Made by a program: the position numbers and the translations under genes. 64,000 nt of DNA from positions 3,728,501 to 3,792,500 of the forward strand of contig NZ_RCCC01000001.1 in assembly GCF_003663825.1 (NCBI RefSeq), written 5' to 3'. Below, piece after piece: positions 26,202 through 34,592 of this stretch (position 1 is the stretch's first letter; each line of letters begins with the position of its first letter). Source of the DNA: Acidovorax sp. 106 (lineage in GTDB: Bacteria > Pseudomonadota > Gammaproteobacteria > Burkholderiales > Burkholderiaceae_C). The notes beneath the pieces are model-generated. The model was not told the origin of the DNA. It worked only from the letters and a program-made list of their open reading frames with translations, and ran no database searches.

Positions 26202-26683
26202 GATTGGACGCACTGGTGTGGGGCGCTAGGACGGTACGCAATCAACAGGCTGGCCTGCCCAGGCTCTGCATCTGCAGCCTCTGGCGGTCTGTTGCCGTGC
26301 CGGCGTACCCCGCTGCTCGGTCATCGCGAGTCTGTAATTGACGAGCAGGCCTTCTGGGCACGCCGTTCAATCGCTTCGCTATGCCCATTCTTGGGTGCTT
26401 GAGTTCGCCGAGCTGTTGGCTCTTGCACCCATTTGGTTCGGGTCTAAATTGAATGACGCGTTTTGTTGAATTAATGGCGGTGAAAAATCCATTGATAAAA
26501 GCGATCGAAATATCGCTTTTAGTGTCTGATTTGTGCGTTGAGCCGTCCAAATCCCGGTGTGTGAAACATTTCTTTTCATTTATGCTGATTGCGCAGCGGT
26601 GCTCTCGGTTTGGGGCAGTGGCGGCCTCTTAGGCAAAGAGTTCACTGGCGTGTTGGCGTGAAGTGGCTTTTCAGGAGTTATCT

Positions 26684-28333
26684 ATGCGAATGAACCTGCC
26701 TGTTGTCTCTCAGGAGTACCCTTTCCCTAAAGGCGAAACACTGGTCTCGACGACCGATCTGAAGGGGCGCATCCTCTACTGCAACCCCATGTTTGTGGAG
26801 GTCAGCGGCTACGAAAGGCAAGAGTTGCTGGGTCAGCCCCACAACATGATCCGCCACCCTGAGATGCCAGAAGAGGCCTTTCGCGACATGTGGGACACCA
26901 TCGCAAAGGGCATCCCCTGGTCCGCCGCCGTGAAGAACCGCCGCAAAAACGGCACCTACTACTGGGTGATGGCCAATGTCACGCCTCTCATGCAAGGGGA
27001 CCAGCCCGTGGGCTACATGTCGGTGCGCACCGAAGCTACCCGCGAGCAGATTCAGCAGGCCGAGCAGCTGTACAAGACCATGCGGGCCGAGAAAGAGGCC
27101 GGTACCTTGGTGCACAAGCTGCGTGCCGGGCGATTGATCAAAGACAACCTGTGGGGGCGTACCACTGAGCTGCTGCGCTTGGGCGCGCTGGGCAAGATGC
27201 TGCTGAGCATGTGCGCTGTGGTGCTTGCCGCCTGGCTGGCTGCATCGGCAGGGGGGCACAGCCTGTCGCTGGTGTCTGGCTTGGCCTGGTTGGGTGTTCT
27301 GGCCTTGGCCGTGGGGGCGGCCGCCTATTTGCACAACGTGACGATTGCCCCCCTGAACCAGATGCTGCTGTGGGCCAACCGCATGGCGGCGGGGGACTTG
27401 ACCCAGAAGATTCAAGTGTCGCGCGATGACACCGCAGGGCATTTGCAAAAAGCCCTGGCCCAGCTCAATGTGAATTTGCTCTCCATCGTGCGCGATGCGC
27501 GCCAGGAGGCCGAGCGCATGCAGTTGTCCACCCAGGAAATCGCGCAAGGCAACCAGGACCTGTCAGCGCGCACCGAATCCCAGGCGAGCAACCTGGAACA
27601 GACGGCGGCTTCGATGGAGGAGATCACCGGCACCGTGCGGCAAACTGCCGAGTCTGCCCGCCGTGGCACCGAGCTGGCCACCCAAGCCACTTCGGTGGCT
27701 GAGCACAGCAGCGAAGTCGTCAACAGCGTGGCCGCTACCATGAAGCAGATCCAATCCGCCTCCGGGCGTATCAGCGAGATCACGCAGTTGATCGACAGCA
27801 TTGCCTTCCAGACCAATATCCTTGCGTTGAACGCTGCGGTGGAGGCCGCCCGTGCGGGCGAGCAGGGCAGAGGCTTTGCGGTGGTGGCTTCGGAGGTGCG
27901 CAGCCTGTCGCACCGCACCCTCGCGGCCGCCAAAGAGATTCGGCAATTGATTGACGACTCGGCTAACAAGGTGCAAGAAGGCAACGTGAAGACGGACATG
28001 GCGCAAAAAACCATGTCTGAGTCACTGGACCTGGTGCGCCGGGTGAATGCACTGATGGGCGAAATCCACGGTGCCTCCAGCGAACAACTCAGCGGCATCT
28101 CTCAAGTGAACTCTGCCGTGGCTCAGTTGGACACCATCACCCAACAAAACGCAGCACTGGTCGAAGAAAATGCCGCATCTGCCATGCAATTGAGCACCCA
28201 AGCCAAGTCTGTCTCAGAGACGGTGCAGGTGTTCCGCATTGATGCATCGTCCAGCGCACGCAGCGTGGACGCTGTGGCGCTGCGCAAGTCCATGAAGGCA
28301 GATTCAGGCCAGAGGGCATTGGCTGAGGCTTGA
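26684..28333 (+). CDS. Aer-like chemoreceptor (PAS, membrane hairpin, MCP signalling domain)
   Basis: About 549 residues, from the ATG at 26684 with AGGAG six bases upstream; a GTG seven codons earlier is less likely. The N-terminal PAS domain (residues about 5-120) carries GRILYCNPMFVEVSGY and NMIRHPEMPEEAFRDMW, the FAD-binding PAS pattern of Aer. Two hydrophobic segments (about 165-220) and a HAMP region follow, then a classical methyl-accepting signalling domain with the hairpin-tip sequence [20 protein letters not shown]. It would steer motility by redox or oxygen state from the cytoplasmic face of the membrane. Divergent from nirB. Confidence 0.92.
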   Translation: MRMNLPVVSQEYPFPKGETLVSTTDLKGRILYCNPMFVEVSGYERQELLGQPHNMIRHPEMPEEAFRDMWDTIAKGIPWSAAVKNRRKNGTYYWVMANVTPLMQGDQPVGYMSVRTEATREQIQQAEQLYKTMRAEKEAGTLVHKLRAGRLIKDNLWGRTTELLRLGALGKMLLSMCAVVLAAWLAASAGGHSLSLVSGLAWLGVLALAVGAAAYLHNVTIAPLNQMLLWANRMAAGDLTQKIQVSRDDTAGHLQKALAQLNVNLLSIVRDARQEAERMQLSTQEIAQGNQDLSARTESQASNLEQTAASMEEITGTVRQTAESARRGTELATQATSVAEHSSEVVNSVAATMKQIQSASGRISEITQLIDSIAFQTNILALNAAVEAARAGEQGRGFAVVASEVRSLSHRTLAAAKEIRQLIDDSANKVQEGNVKTDMAQKTMSESLDLVRRVNALMGEIHGASSEQLSGISQVNSAVAQLDTITQQNAALVEENAASAMQLSTQAKSVSETVQVFRIDASSSARSVDAVALRKSMKADSGQRALAEA

Positions 28334-28397
28334 GGCCTGTGGGCTGCAATCGCCTGGACTGGCGGCCTTTGCGCAGGGTTGGGCACACAATGCCAGC

Positions 28398-28799
28398 ATG
28401 CGAATCATGAAGCAGCTCAATCACCTAGGTTCTGCCGTCTTGCTGGCAGTGGTCGTCATGCTGGCCGCCATTCTCTTGCTGCACAGTGGAGGGCTGGTGG
28501 TTGACTGGAAGCCCAAAACCACGCCGTATCGTTTGGTCAGCAACCCCTTCATTGGATGGAGTCTGGTGCTGGTCCTGGGGGCGTGGCTGTGGTGGATACG
28601 CAAAGGGCCGCCACTGGCGCAATGCGTGGCGGCCCTGTTGCTCGTCGGCTTTGTTTGGTGCCTGGCCGCTGTCACTGCGCTGTTTTGGGATGCTTTTTTG
28701 TCTCCCGTTCTGGTGTGCGCGGCGTTGCCTGTGCAGCTCGCGGCGATCAGCACGCTTCGGTCTTTGGTGAACGAGCGTGGCGTGGCCCCACCGGGTTAG
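28398..28799 (+). CDS. Small hypothetical membrane protein
   Basis: I do not recognise this 133-residue protein. It has about four hydrophobic segments (roughly residues 8-35, 50-68, 75-100, 105-125) with Trp-rich loops. The start is uncertain between ATG at 28398 and ATG at 28407. It is 64 bases after the Aer-like gene on the same strand, so it may be read through from it. The opposite strand is the convergent gntR gene. Confidence 0.6.
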   Translation: MRIMKQLNHLGSAVLLAVVVMLAAILLLHSGGLVVDWKPKTTPYRLVSNPFIGWSLVLVLGAWLWWIRKGPPLAQCVAALLLVGFVWCLAAVTALFWDAFLSPVLVCAALPVQLAAISTLRSLVNERGVAPPG

Positions 28800-28873
28800 T
28801 GTTTCACGTCAACCTGGCCGTGCCCTTGGCTGGGTTGCCCCCGGATCTGCGCTACCGATGACAGGCGGTGGCC

Positions 28874-29899
28874 TCAAGTGCTCTCCCGCACCGTCAATTC
28901 AAACCCCAGGTTCACCGAGTTGCTCTCGGGCCGTTGCCCTTGCATCAGGGCCAGCAGCATGCGTGCTCCGGCCTCGCCCATGGCAGCGCGGGGGGTGCGC
29001 ACCGTGGTCAGGGGGGGCAGCATCTGGTCGCTGCCCGCGAGGTCGTTGAAGCCTGCAATGGCCACGGTGCCCGGCACGGCAATGCCCAGGCGCTGGGCGG
29101 CGAGCAGGCCACCTTGGGCCAAGTCGTCGTTGCAAAAGAAGATGGCGTCCACCTGCGGGCGGGTGCGCACGATGTCTTCGAGCAAGGTGGCACCCAGGCG
29201 GATGGAGGAGGGCTCGGGGCTGAGCACCTCCAGTTTGGCGTCATACAGGCCTGCATTACGCAGGCAGCGCCGGTAGCCCTCGGCGCGTTGCAGCGTGCGG
29301 GGGTCTAGCTGGGCGGCCGCAAAGGCAATGTGGCGGTAGCCGCGTTGCAGCAGGTGCTCGGCCATGGCATAGCCCGCGTCTTGCTGCGAAAAGCCGGTGC
29401 AGTACACGCCTGCGGCGGCTGTCACCTCCATCAGGTGCACGCAGGGCACGCCGCTGGCGGCAATCATCTGGCGGGCGTTTTCGGTGCGGTCAAAGCCCGT
29501 GACCAGCAGGCCTGCCGGGCGGTGGGCCAGGTAGGTGCGCAGCAGTTGCTCTTCCTCCAGCGGGTCGTAGTGGGTCACGCCGATCAAGGCCTGATAGCCC
29601 AGGGGAAAGAGCACGCGGTGCACGGCATCCAGCACATCCACAAACAAAGCGTTGGACAGCAACGGCACCAGCACGGGCACCTGCACGCTGCGTTGCGATG
29701 CCAGGGCGCGCGCTGCGGGGTCAGGCACATAGCCCAGTTGCTGCACGGCGACCTTTACGCGGTCGACCAAGTCTTGCGCTACGCCACGTTCGCCCCGCAA
29801 AGCGCGCGATGCGGTGATGGGGCTCACGCCGGCGGCTTTGGCCACGTCGCTCAGGGTGATGCGGCCACTGGAGCGGCGTTTGCTGTCGGGTTTGGTCAA
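28874..29899 (-). CDS. gntR: LacI-family gluconate regulator
   Basis: About 341 residues. The start is a TTG at 29899 preceded by GAGGG; it gives MTKPDSKRRSSGRITLSDVAKAAGVSP, while the longer frame to 30193 crosses the divergent gntK start and its operators. The LacI helix-turn-helix (ITLSDVAKAAGVSPITASRAL) is at residues about 13-35, followed by a periplasmic-binding-like sensor domain. Divergence from gluconokinase and two AGCGCT-centred palindromes between them indicate a repressor released by gluconate. The ligand is inferred from context and from the GntR subgroup. Confidence 0.88.
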   Translation of the reverse strand: MTKPDSKRRSSGRITLSDVAKAAGVSPITASRALRGERGVAQDLVDRVKVAVQQLGYVPDPAARALASQRSVQVPVLVPLLSNALFVDVLDAVHRVLFPLGYQALIGVTHYDPLEEEQLLRTYLAHRPAGLLVTGFDRTENARQMIAASGVPCVHLMEVTAAAGVYCTGFSQQDAGYAMAEHLLQRGYRHIAFAAAQLDPRTLQRAEGYRRCLRNAGLYDAKLEVLSPEPSSIRLGATLLEDIVRTRPQVDAIFFCNDDLAQGGLLAAQRLGIAVPGTVAIAGFNDLAGSDQMLPPLTTVRTPRAAMGEAGARMLLALMQGQRPESNSVNLGFELTVREST

Positions 29900-29936
29900 G
29901 GGTTTTCCCTCGTTGGGGTTTGAGGATGTGGATTTA

Positions 29937-29950
29937 GGATAGCGCTGTCC
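29937..29950. promoter_or_regulatory. GntR operator, gntR-proximal
   Basis: GGATAGCGCTGTCC is a near-perfect 14-base palindrome centred on AGCGCT, the usual shape of a LacI-family operator. It lies 38 bases upstream of the gntR start codon. Confidence 0.7.
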
Positions 29951-30051
29951 TTGCTCTGGAACAAGGCGGAATTCCCTATTCTGTGGCAATTTCGACAGGA
30001 ATCCGGTCTCGCAGCACACCAATAGGCGGTGTGCTTTTTTAGAATTTAATG

Positions 30052-30064
30052 GGATAGCGCTACC
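30052..30064. promoter_or_regulatory. GntR operator, gntK-proximal
   Basis: GGATAGCGCTACC repeats the operator core three bases before the gntK ATG, with the first 9 bases identical to the other site. Binding here would block gntK transcription or translation. Confidence 0.7.
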
Positions 30065-30067
30065 AAT

Positions 30068-30589
30068 ATGTCTGTGAACAGTTCTTCGGTGTTTTTGGTG
30101 GTCATGGGGGTGGCGGGTTGTGGCAAGTCCAGCCTGGGTCAGTCCCTGGCGGCTGCGCTGCAACTGCCGCTGATTGAGGGGGATGACCACCACAGCGCCG
30201 CCAGCCGCACCAAGATGAGCCAGGGCGTGCCTTTGACCGATGCCGACCGCGAGGGTTGGCTGACGGAGTTGGGCCAGTTGCTGCAGGCCCAGCCTGAAGG
30301 GGCTGTGTTGACCTGCTCAGCGCTCAAAAAAGCCTACCGCGACCGGTTGCGTGCCGCTTGCCCCTCGCTGCGCTTTGCGTTCTTGCAGATTGACCGGGCT
30401 GAGTCGGAAGCCCGCGTCAAGGCGCGCGCACAAACCCATTTTTTCTCGGCAGCGCTGGTGGACAGCCAGTTCGCCACGCTCGAATCCCCCACGGGCGAGC
30501 CCGGCGTGCTGACGCTGGACGCCGCCTTACCTTTGTCCACGCTGGAGCAGCAGGCCTGCGCCTGGCTCACTACCCTGGAGGCCGCATGA
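30068..30589 (+). CDS. gntK: Gluconokinase
   Basis: A 173-residue kinase that phosphorylates gluconate to 6-phosphogluconate. The P-loop GVAGCGKSS lies at residues 14-22, followed by EGDDHHSAASRTKMSQGVPLTD, the family's substrate-binding stretch (normally EGD-HP/LHP). The length is normal. It is the first gene of a four-gene set (gntK and three TRAP subunits); its stop overlaps the next start, ATGA at 30586. Confidence 0.94.
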   Translation: MSVNSSSVFLVVMGVAGCGKSSLGQSLAAALQLPLIEGDDHHSAASRTKMSQGVPLTDADREGWLTELGQLLQAQPEGAVLTCSALKKAYRDRLRAACPSLRFAFLQIDRAESEARVKARAQTHFFSAALVDSQFATLESPTGEPGVLTLDAALPLSTLEQQACAWLTTLEAA

Positions 30590-31128
30590 GCGCCGCATCT
30601 CCTTCTTCGCCCGCACCCGCTCCGCAGGGTGAGGGCAGCACGGCCAGCAGCCGTTTCACCCGCATCGCCAGTGTGCTGATGGCCTTGTGCCTGGGCACCA
30701 TGGCCGTGGCCGTTTTCTCCAACGTGGTGCTGCGCTACGGCTTTGGCAGTGGCGTGCCCGCCAGCGAAGAGCTGTCGCGCTTGCTGTTTGTCTGGATGGT
30801 GTTCATCGGTGCTGCGGCGGCTTACCCCGCCGGTGAGCACATGGCCTTTACCAGCCTGGCGGGTCTGCTGGCCCGCAAGCCGCTGGCGTTTGGGCTGCTC
30901 ACGGCAGTGATTCGGCTGCTGGTGATTGCGGCTTGCGTGATGTTGGGCTGGGGAGCCTGGCAGCAGGTGGTGGTGGGCATGGGCAGCCATTCGGTGGTGC
31001 TGGGGTACTCGTCGGCCCTGCTGCCGTTGCCTGCCTTGTTGTGTGCGCTGGCCATTGGCGTGATGGCTTTGGTGGAACTGGTGCAGCGCAAGCCGCTGGA
31101 CCTGGGCCACGGTGCGGAGGTGGAGTGA
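30586..31128 (+). CDS. TRAP transporter small permease (DctQ type), probable gluconate uptake
   Basis: A 180-residue membrane protein with four hydrophobic segments and the DctQ signature RYGFGSGVPASEELSRLLFVW (central part). It begins with a Ser/Pro/Ala-rich cytoplasmic stretch. The start overlaps the gntK stop and its own stop overlaps the large permease start, so all three are coupled. Specificity for gluconate is inferred from gntR-gntK linkage. Confidence 0.92.
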   Translation: MSAASPSSPAPAPQGEGSTASSRFTRIASVLMALCLGTMAVAVFSNVVLRYGFGSGVPASEELSRLLFVWMVFIGAAAAYPAGEHMAFTSLAGLLARKPLAFGLLTAVIRLLVIAACVMLGWGAWQQVVVGMGSHSVVLGYSSALLPLPALLCALAIGVMALVELVQRKPLDLGHGAEVE

Positions 31129-32429
31129 TGTTGGGAATGACACCTGAAGCCATGGCCTTCGTGGTCTTTTCGGTGGGCATGTTGGTGCTGATGGGCACGG
31201 GCATGAACATGGGCCTGGCCCTGGTGCTCACGGGCGCTGGCATGGCCTGGGTGCTGGATTTTTGGGACACGCAACTGCTGGCCCAGAACCTGGTAGCGGG
31301 GGTGGACAGCTTTCCGCTGCTGGCGGTGCCGTTCTTCATCCTGGCTGGGGAGCTGATGAACTCGGGCGGCATCAGCCGCCGCATCATTGACATGGCCCAG
31401 GCCTGGGTGGGGCACATCCGTGGCGGCCTGGGCTACGTGGCCATCGGCGCAGCGGTGCTCATGGCCAGCATGAGTGGCTCAGCCCTGGCAGACACGGCCG
31501 CGTTGGCCACCATCTTGCTGCCCATGATGCGCCAGCAAGGCTACCCCATGAACACCTCGGCGGGGCTGATCGCCTCGGGCGGCATCATCGCGCCCATCAT
31601 CCCGCCGTCCATGCCGTTCGTGATCTATGGCGTGACAACCAACACCTCGATTTCGGCGCTGTTTGTCTCGGGCATCGTGCCTGGGTTGATGATGGGTGCC
31701 GGTTTGATATTCGCCTGGCGCTGGGTGCTGCGCGACCTGGACTTGCCCAAGGGCGAGCCACTGCCGGTGAAAGACCGCCTGCGTGCCACTGCCCGTGCGT
31801 TCTGGGCCATGCTCATGCCGCTCATCATCATCGGGGGCATGAAGTCGGGCGTTTTTACGCCCACCGAGGCTGCCGTGGTGGCCGCGTTCTATGCGCTGGT
31901 GGTGGCGCTGTTCATCCACCGCGAAATGCGCGTGCCCGAAATCTACGGTGTGCTGGTGCGGGCGGCCAAAACCACCTCCATCGTCATGTTCCTGTGCGCT
32001 GGCGCGCAAGTGGCCAGCTACATGATCACGCTGGCCGACCTGCCCAATGTTCTGACTAACTGGCTGGGGCCGTTGGTGCAAAGCCCGCGCCTGTTGATGG
32101 CCGTGATGATGATCGTGCTGGTGCTGATTGGCACGGCACTGGACCTCACGCCCACCATCCTGATCTTTGCTCCGGTGATGTTGCCCATCGCCGTGAAGGC
32201 GGGGATCGACCCGGTGTATTTCGGCCTGATGTTCGTGCTCAACGGCGCCATTGGCCTCATCACACCGCCTGTGGGCACCGTGCTCAACGTGGTGGCTGGC
32301 GTGGGGCGCATTTCCATGCACAGCGTCATCAAGGGCGTGAACCCTTTTCTGCTCACTTATGTGCTCATCCTGGCGCTGCTGGTCGTGTTCCCGCAGATCG
32401 TGACTGCGCCCGTCGTCTGGCTGAGATGA
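31128..32429 (+). CDS. TRAP transporter large permease (DctM type), probable gluconate uptake
   Basis: About 433 residues from the ATG at 31128 that overlaps the small permease stop; a longer frame beginning at 30933 lies inside that gene. It has about twelve membrane segments and typical DctM stretches: PFFILAGELMNSGGISRRI, GSALADTAAL, GGIIAPIIPPS and ITPPVGTVLNV. It is the sodium-coupled transmembrane engine of the TRAP system. Confidence 0.94.
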   Translation: MLGMTPEAMAFVVFSVGMLVLMGTGMNMGLALVLTGAGMAWVLDFWDTQLLAQNLVAGVDSFPLLAVPFFILAGELMNSGGISRRIIDMAQAWVGHIRGGLGYVAIGAAVLMASMSGSALADTAALATILLPMMRQQGYPMNTSAGLIASGGIIAPIIPPSMPFVIYGVTTNTSISALFVSGIVPGLMMGAGLIFAWRWVLRDLDLPKGEPLPVKDRLRATARAFWAMLMPLIIIGGMKSGVFTPTEAAVVAAFYALVVALFIHREMRVPEIYGVLVRAAKTTSIVMFLCAGAQVASYMITLADLPNVLTNWLGPLVQSPRLLMAVMMIVLVLIGTALDLTPTILIFAPVMLPIAVKAGIDPVYFGLMFVLNGAIGLITPPVGTVLNVVAGVGRISMHSVIKGVNPFLLTYVLILALLVVFPQIVTAPVVWLR

Positions 32430-32493
32430 CGTAGCCCCTGAGTCGTTTGATTTTTCCTCTGTCTTTTCCTCCCTCACCACAATGGAGACAACC

Positions 32494-33513
32494 ATGAAAA
32501 CCTTCCGTCGCACCCTTTTGGCCGCCTTGTCGGTGGCTGCGCTGGCCTGCTCGTTTCAGGCCGCTGCGCAAGACTTCAAGCCGCGCATCATCCGCTTTGG
32601 TTACGGGCTTAACGAAGTCTCCAACCAGGGCCGTGCCACCAAGCTGTTTGCCGAAGAGGTCGAGAAAGCCTCGGGCGGCAAGATGCGGGTGCGCGCTATT
32701 GGCGCGGCCGCGCTGGGCTCTGATTTGCAAATGCAGCAGGCGCTGATTGGCGGTGCGCAAGAGATGATGGTGGGCTCCACCGCCACCCTGGTCGGCATCA
32801 CCAAAGAAATGGCCATTTGGGACACCCCCTTTCTGTTCAACAACGCCAGGGAAGCCGATGTGGTGCTGGACGGCCCCGTGGGCCAGAAGGTGATGGACAA
32901 GCTGCAGGAAAAAGGCCTGGTGGGCCTGGTTTACTGGGAGAACGGCTTTCGCAACCTCACCAACAGCAAACGCCCCGTGGCCAAGCTGGAGGACATGAAC
33001 GGCATCAAGCTGCGCGTGATGCAGAACAACGTCTTCCTCGACAGCTTCAAGACCCTGGGCGCCAACGCCGTGCCGCTGCCATTCTCTGAACTGTTCACCG
33101 CGCTGGAAACCAACACCGTGGATGGCCAGGAGAACCCCTTCAACACCATCTTGTCGAGCAAGTTCTATGAGGTGCAGAAGTACCTCACCGTCACCAACCA
33201 CGTCTACAGCCCCTGGATCGTGCTGGTGAGCAAGAAGTATTGGGATGGTCTGTCAAAGGCCGAGCAAAAGGTGCTGCTGGACGCGGCCAAAAAGAGCCGC
33301 GACTTTGAACGCCAAGACACCCGAGCCGAAGCCGACAAGGCACTGGCCGACTTGAAGGCTAAGGGCATGCAGGTCAACGACCTGCCCGCTGCCGAAGCGG
33401 CCCGCATGCGCGAGAAACTGGCGGCGGTGAACGCCAGCATCGCCGCCAACGTGGGCGAAGCCCTGTGGAAGGAAGTGCAGGGCGCTGTGGCGCAAGCACG
33501 CCCCGCCAAGTGA
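32494..33513 (+). CDS. TRAP transporter solute-binding protein (DctP type), probable gluconate uptake
   Basis: About 339 residues. The ATG at 32494 is preferred over the ATG at 32482 because it follows GGAGA and begins the signal peptide MKTFRRTLLAALSVAALAC. The mature domain has the DctP pattern (GYGLNEVSNQG, YWENGFRNLTNS with the conserved substrate-carboxylate arginine, GQENPFNTI). It would bind gluconate in the periplasm and hand it to the DctQM pair. A strong terminator follows. Confidence 0.93.
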   Translation: MKTFRRTLLAALSVAALACSFQAAAQDFKPRIIRFGYGLNEVSNQGRATKLFAEEVEKASGGKMRVRAIGAAALGSDLQMQQALIGGAQEMMVGSTATLVGITKEMAIWDTPFLFNNAREADVVLDGPVGQKVMDKLQEKGLVGLVYWENGFRNLTNSKRPVAKLEDMNGIKLRVMQNNVFLDSFKTLGANAVPLPFSELFTALETNTVDGQENPFNTILSSKFYEVQKYLTVTNHVYSPWIVLVSKKYWDGLSKAEQKVLLDAAKKSRDFERQDTRAEADKALADLKAKGMQVNDLPAAEAARMREKLAAVNASIAANVGEALWKEVQGAVAQARPAK

Positions 33514-33579
33514 GCGCAGGGCAGGGAGTAGGCTCAGGGTGGGCTTCCACCCTGACGGCGTAGTCAAACCGTCCACGCA

Positions 33580-33611
33580 AAAGCCAGCGGCCCTTGGGCC
33601 GCTGGCTTTTG
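33580..33611 (+). terminator. Intrinsic terminator of the gluconate operon
   Basis: AAAGCCAGCGGCCC pairs with GGGCCGCTGGCTTT around TT, followed by T-rich sequence. Confidence 0.93.
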
Positions 33612-33744
33612 TGCTTTTCACGGTCTGTCACTGTGGATGCCGGGCACAGGCCTGCCGCGCAACCAGCGCCTGGCTTGGTAACCAGACGTCTCATCAAGGC
33701 ATCTACGGTTGCATTCAACGCACAGATGGGCTGAAATGTTCTAA

Positions 33745-34013
33745 GAACCTGTTCAATGCCTTTTCGGGGATCGCATTGGAGTGCAATCGGGATGAGTGGA
33801 TGCTTCGGGTGCGCCGCATGGGCTCGTGCCCATGCAAGCAGCCGGGGCATCCAATCGCCCGATTTCACTCCAACCCTTCGGGCAAGTGGCTTGCCGGGCG
33901 GTCTGCGTTGTTGCAACGCTTGCCAATAGCACGGGCTATTGGCTGCGCGCTGCGCCTAGCAGCCCATCCCTGCAAGCCACTTGTGCGACCCCGAAAAGGC
34001 ATTGAACAGGTTC
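33745..34013. repeat. Family B composite palindrome (copies B3a and B3b nested in 25-base arms)
   Basis: Perfect 25-base inverted arms at 33745-33769 and 33989-34013 enclose two complete smaller elements. B3a has arms 33776-33791 and 33858-33873 (15 of 16) with core GCGCC-GCATGGG-ctcgt-GCCCATG-CAAGC. B3b has perfect 12-base arms 33883-33894 and 33972-33983 and, on the minus strand, core GCGCAG-CCAATAGC-ccgt-GCTATTGG-CAAGC. Confidence 0.82.
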
Positions 34014-34106
34014 TGAAGCCTGCTCAATTCTTTTTGGGTAGAGCCCTGAAGGGGCTTGAACAGGTCGGTTCATCCATCGTGCTTTGCGCTCTACCGGGAG
34101 GTTGCC

Positions 34107-34547
34107 ATGACCGTTGTTGCCGAAATCCTGAAATCCAAACCCGACGCCACCGTGCACACCGTGCGCCCCGCCGATTCGGTGTTGGACGCCTTGCGCCTGA
34201 TGGCCGAAAAGGGCATTGGAGCCCTGCTGGTGACACAGGACGATGACCGCATCGTGGGCATCTTCACCGAGCGCGACTACGCCCGCAAGATTGCATTGCT
34301 GGGCCGCACATCGGCCGCCACCCAGGTGCGCGATGTGATGACCCCCGATGTGCTGTTTGTGCGACTGCACCAGACCAGCGAGCAGTGCATGCAGATCATG
34401 AGCAACAACCGCTTGCGCCACTTGCCGGTGGTCGAGAACGAGAAGCTCGTGGGCATGATCTCCATTGGAGACTTGGTCAAGGACATCATCTCAGAGCAAA
34501 AATTCATCATCGAGCAGCTGGAGCAATACATCACCGGCCACCGTTGA
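34107..34547 (+). CDS. CBS-domain protein
   Basis: A 146-residue protein consisting of two CBS domains (about 5-62 and 72-132), from the ATG at 34107 with GGGAGG upstream. Residues such as GIGALLVTQDD, GIFTERDYARKI, VRDVMT and RHLPVVENEKLVGMISIGDLV fit the CBS pair that usually senses adenine nucleotides. No catalytic domain is attached; the partner is unknown. It stands alone between the palindrome and a convergent chemoreceptor gene. Confidence 0.92.
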   Translation: MTVVAEILKSKPDATVHTVRPADSVLDALRLMAEKGIGALLVTQDDDRIVGIFTERDYARKIALLGRTSAATQVRDVMTPDVLFVRLHQTSEQCMQIMSNNRLRHLPVVENEKLVGMISIGDLVKDIISEQKFIIEQLEQYITGHR

Positions 34548-34592
34548 TTCAAGCCCCTGGCGCGCTGCGCAAGGGGGCCGCCCGCTGCTGCG

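Larger units (their letters stand above)
26013..26683. other. Divergent regulatory region between nirB and the Aer-like gene
   Basis: About 670 bases without a gene. It holds the nirB leader and sigma-54 promoter. A possible NtrC half-palindrome, TGCACC-N5-GGTTCG, lies at 26424-26440 about 225 bases upstream of that promoter (10 of 12 positions match TGCACC-N5-GGTGCA). The remainder, 26441-26683, is relatively AT-rich and presumably contains the promoter of the receptor gene. Confidence 0.55.
33514..34106. other. Intergenic stretch holding a terminator and a nested palindrome
   Basis: No gene is called in these 590 bases. The first 100 hold the gluconate terminator and 33745-34013 is filled by the composite family B palindrome. 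An open frame at 33539-34246 runs through the palindrome and overlaps the CBS gene; it has no family features. Confidence 0.6.

Noticed and set aside
33539..34246. 235-residue frame through the composite palindrome
   Set aside because: It runs through inverted repeats and into the CBS gene in another frame; the repeat explains its openness.
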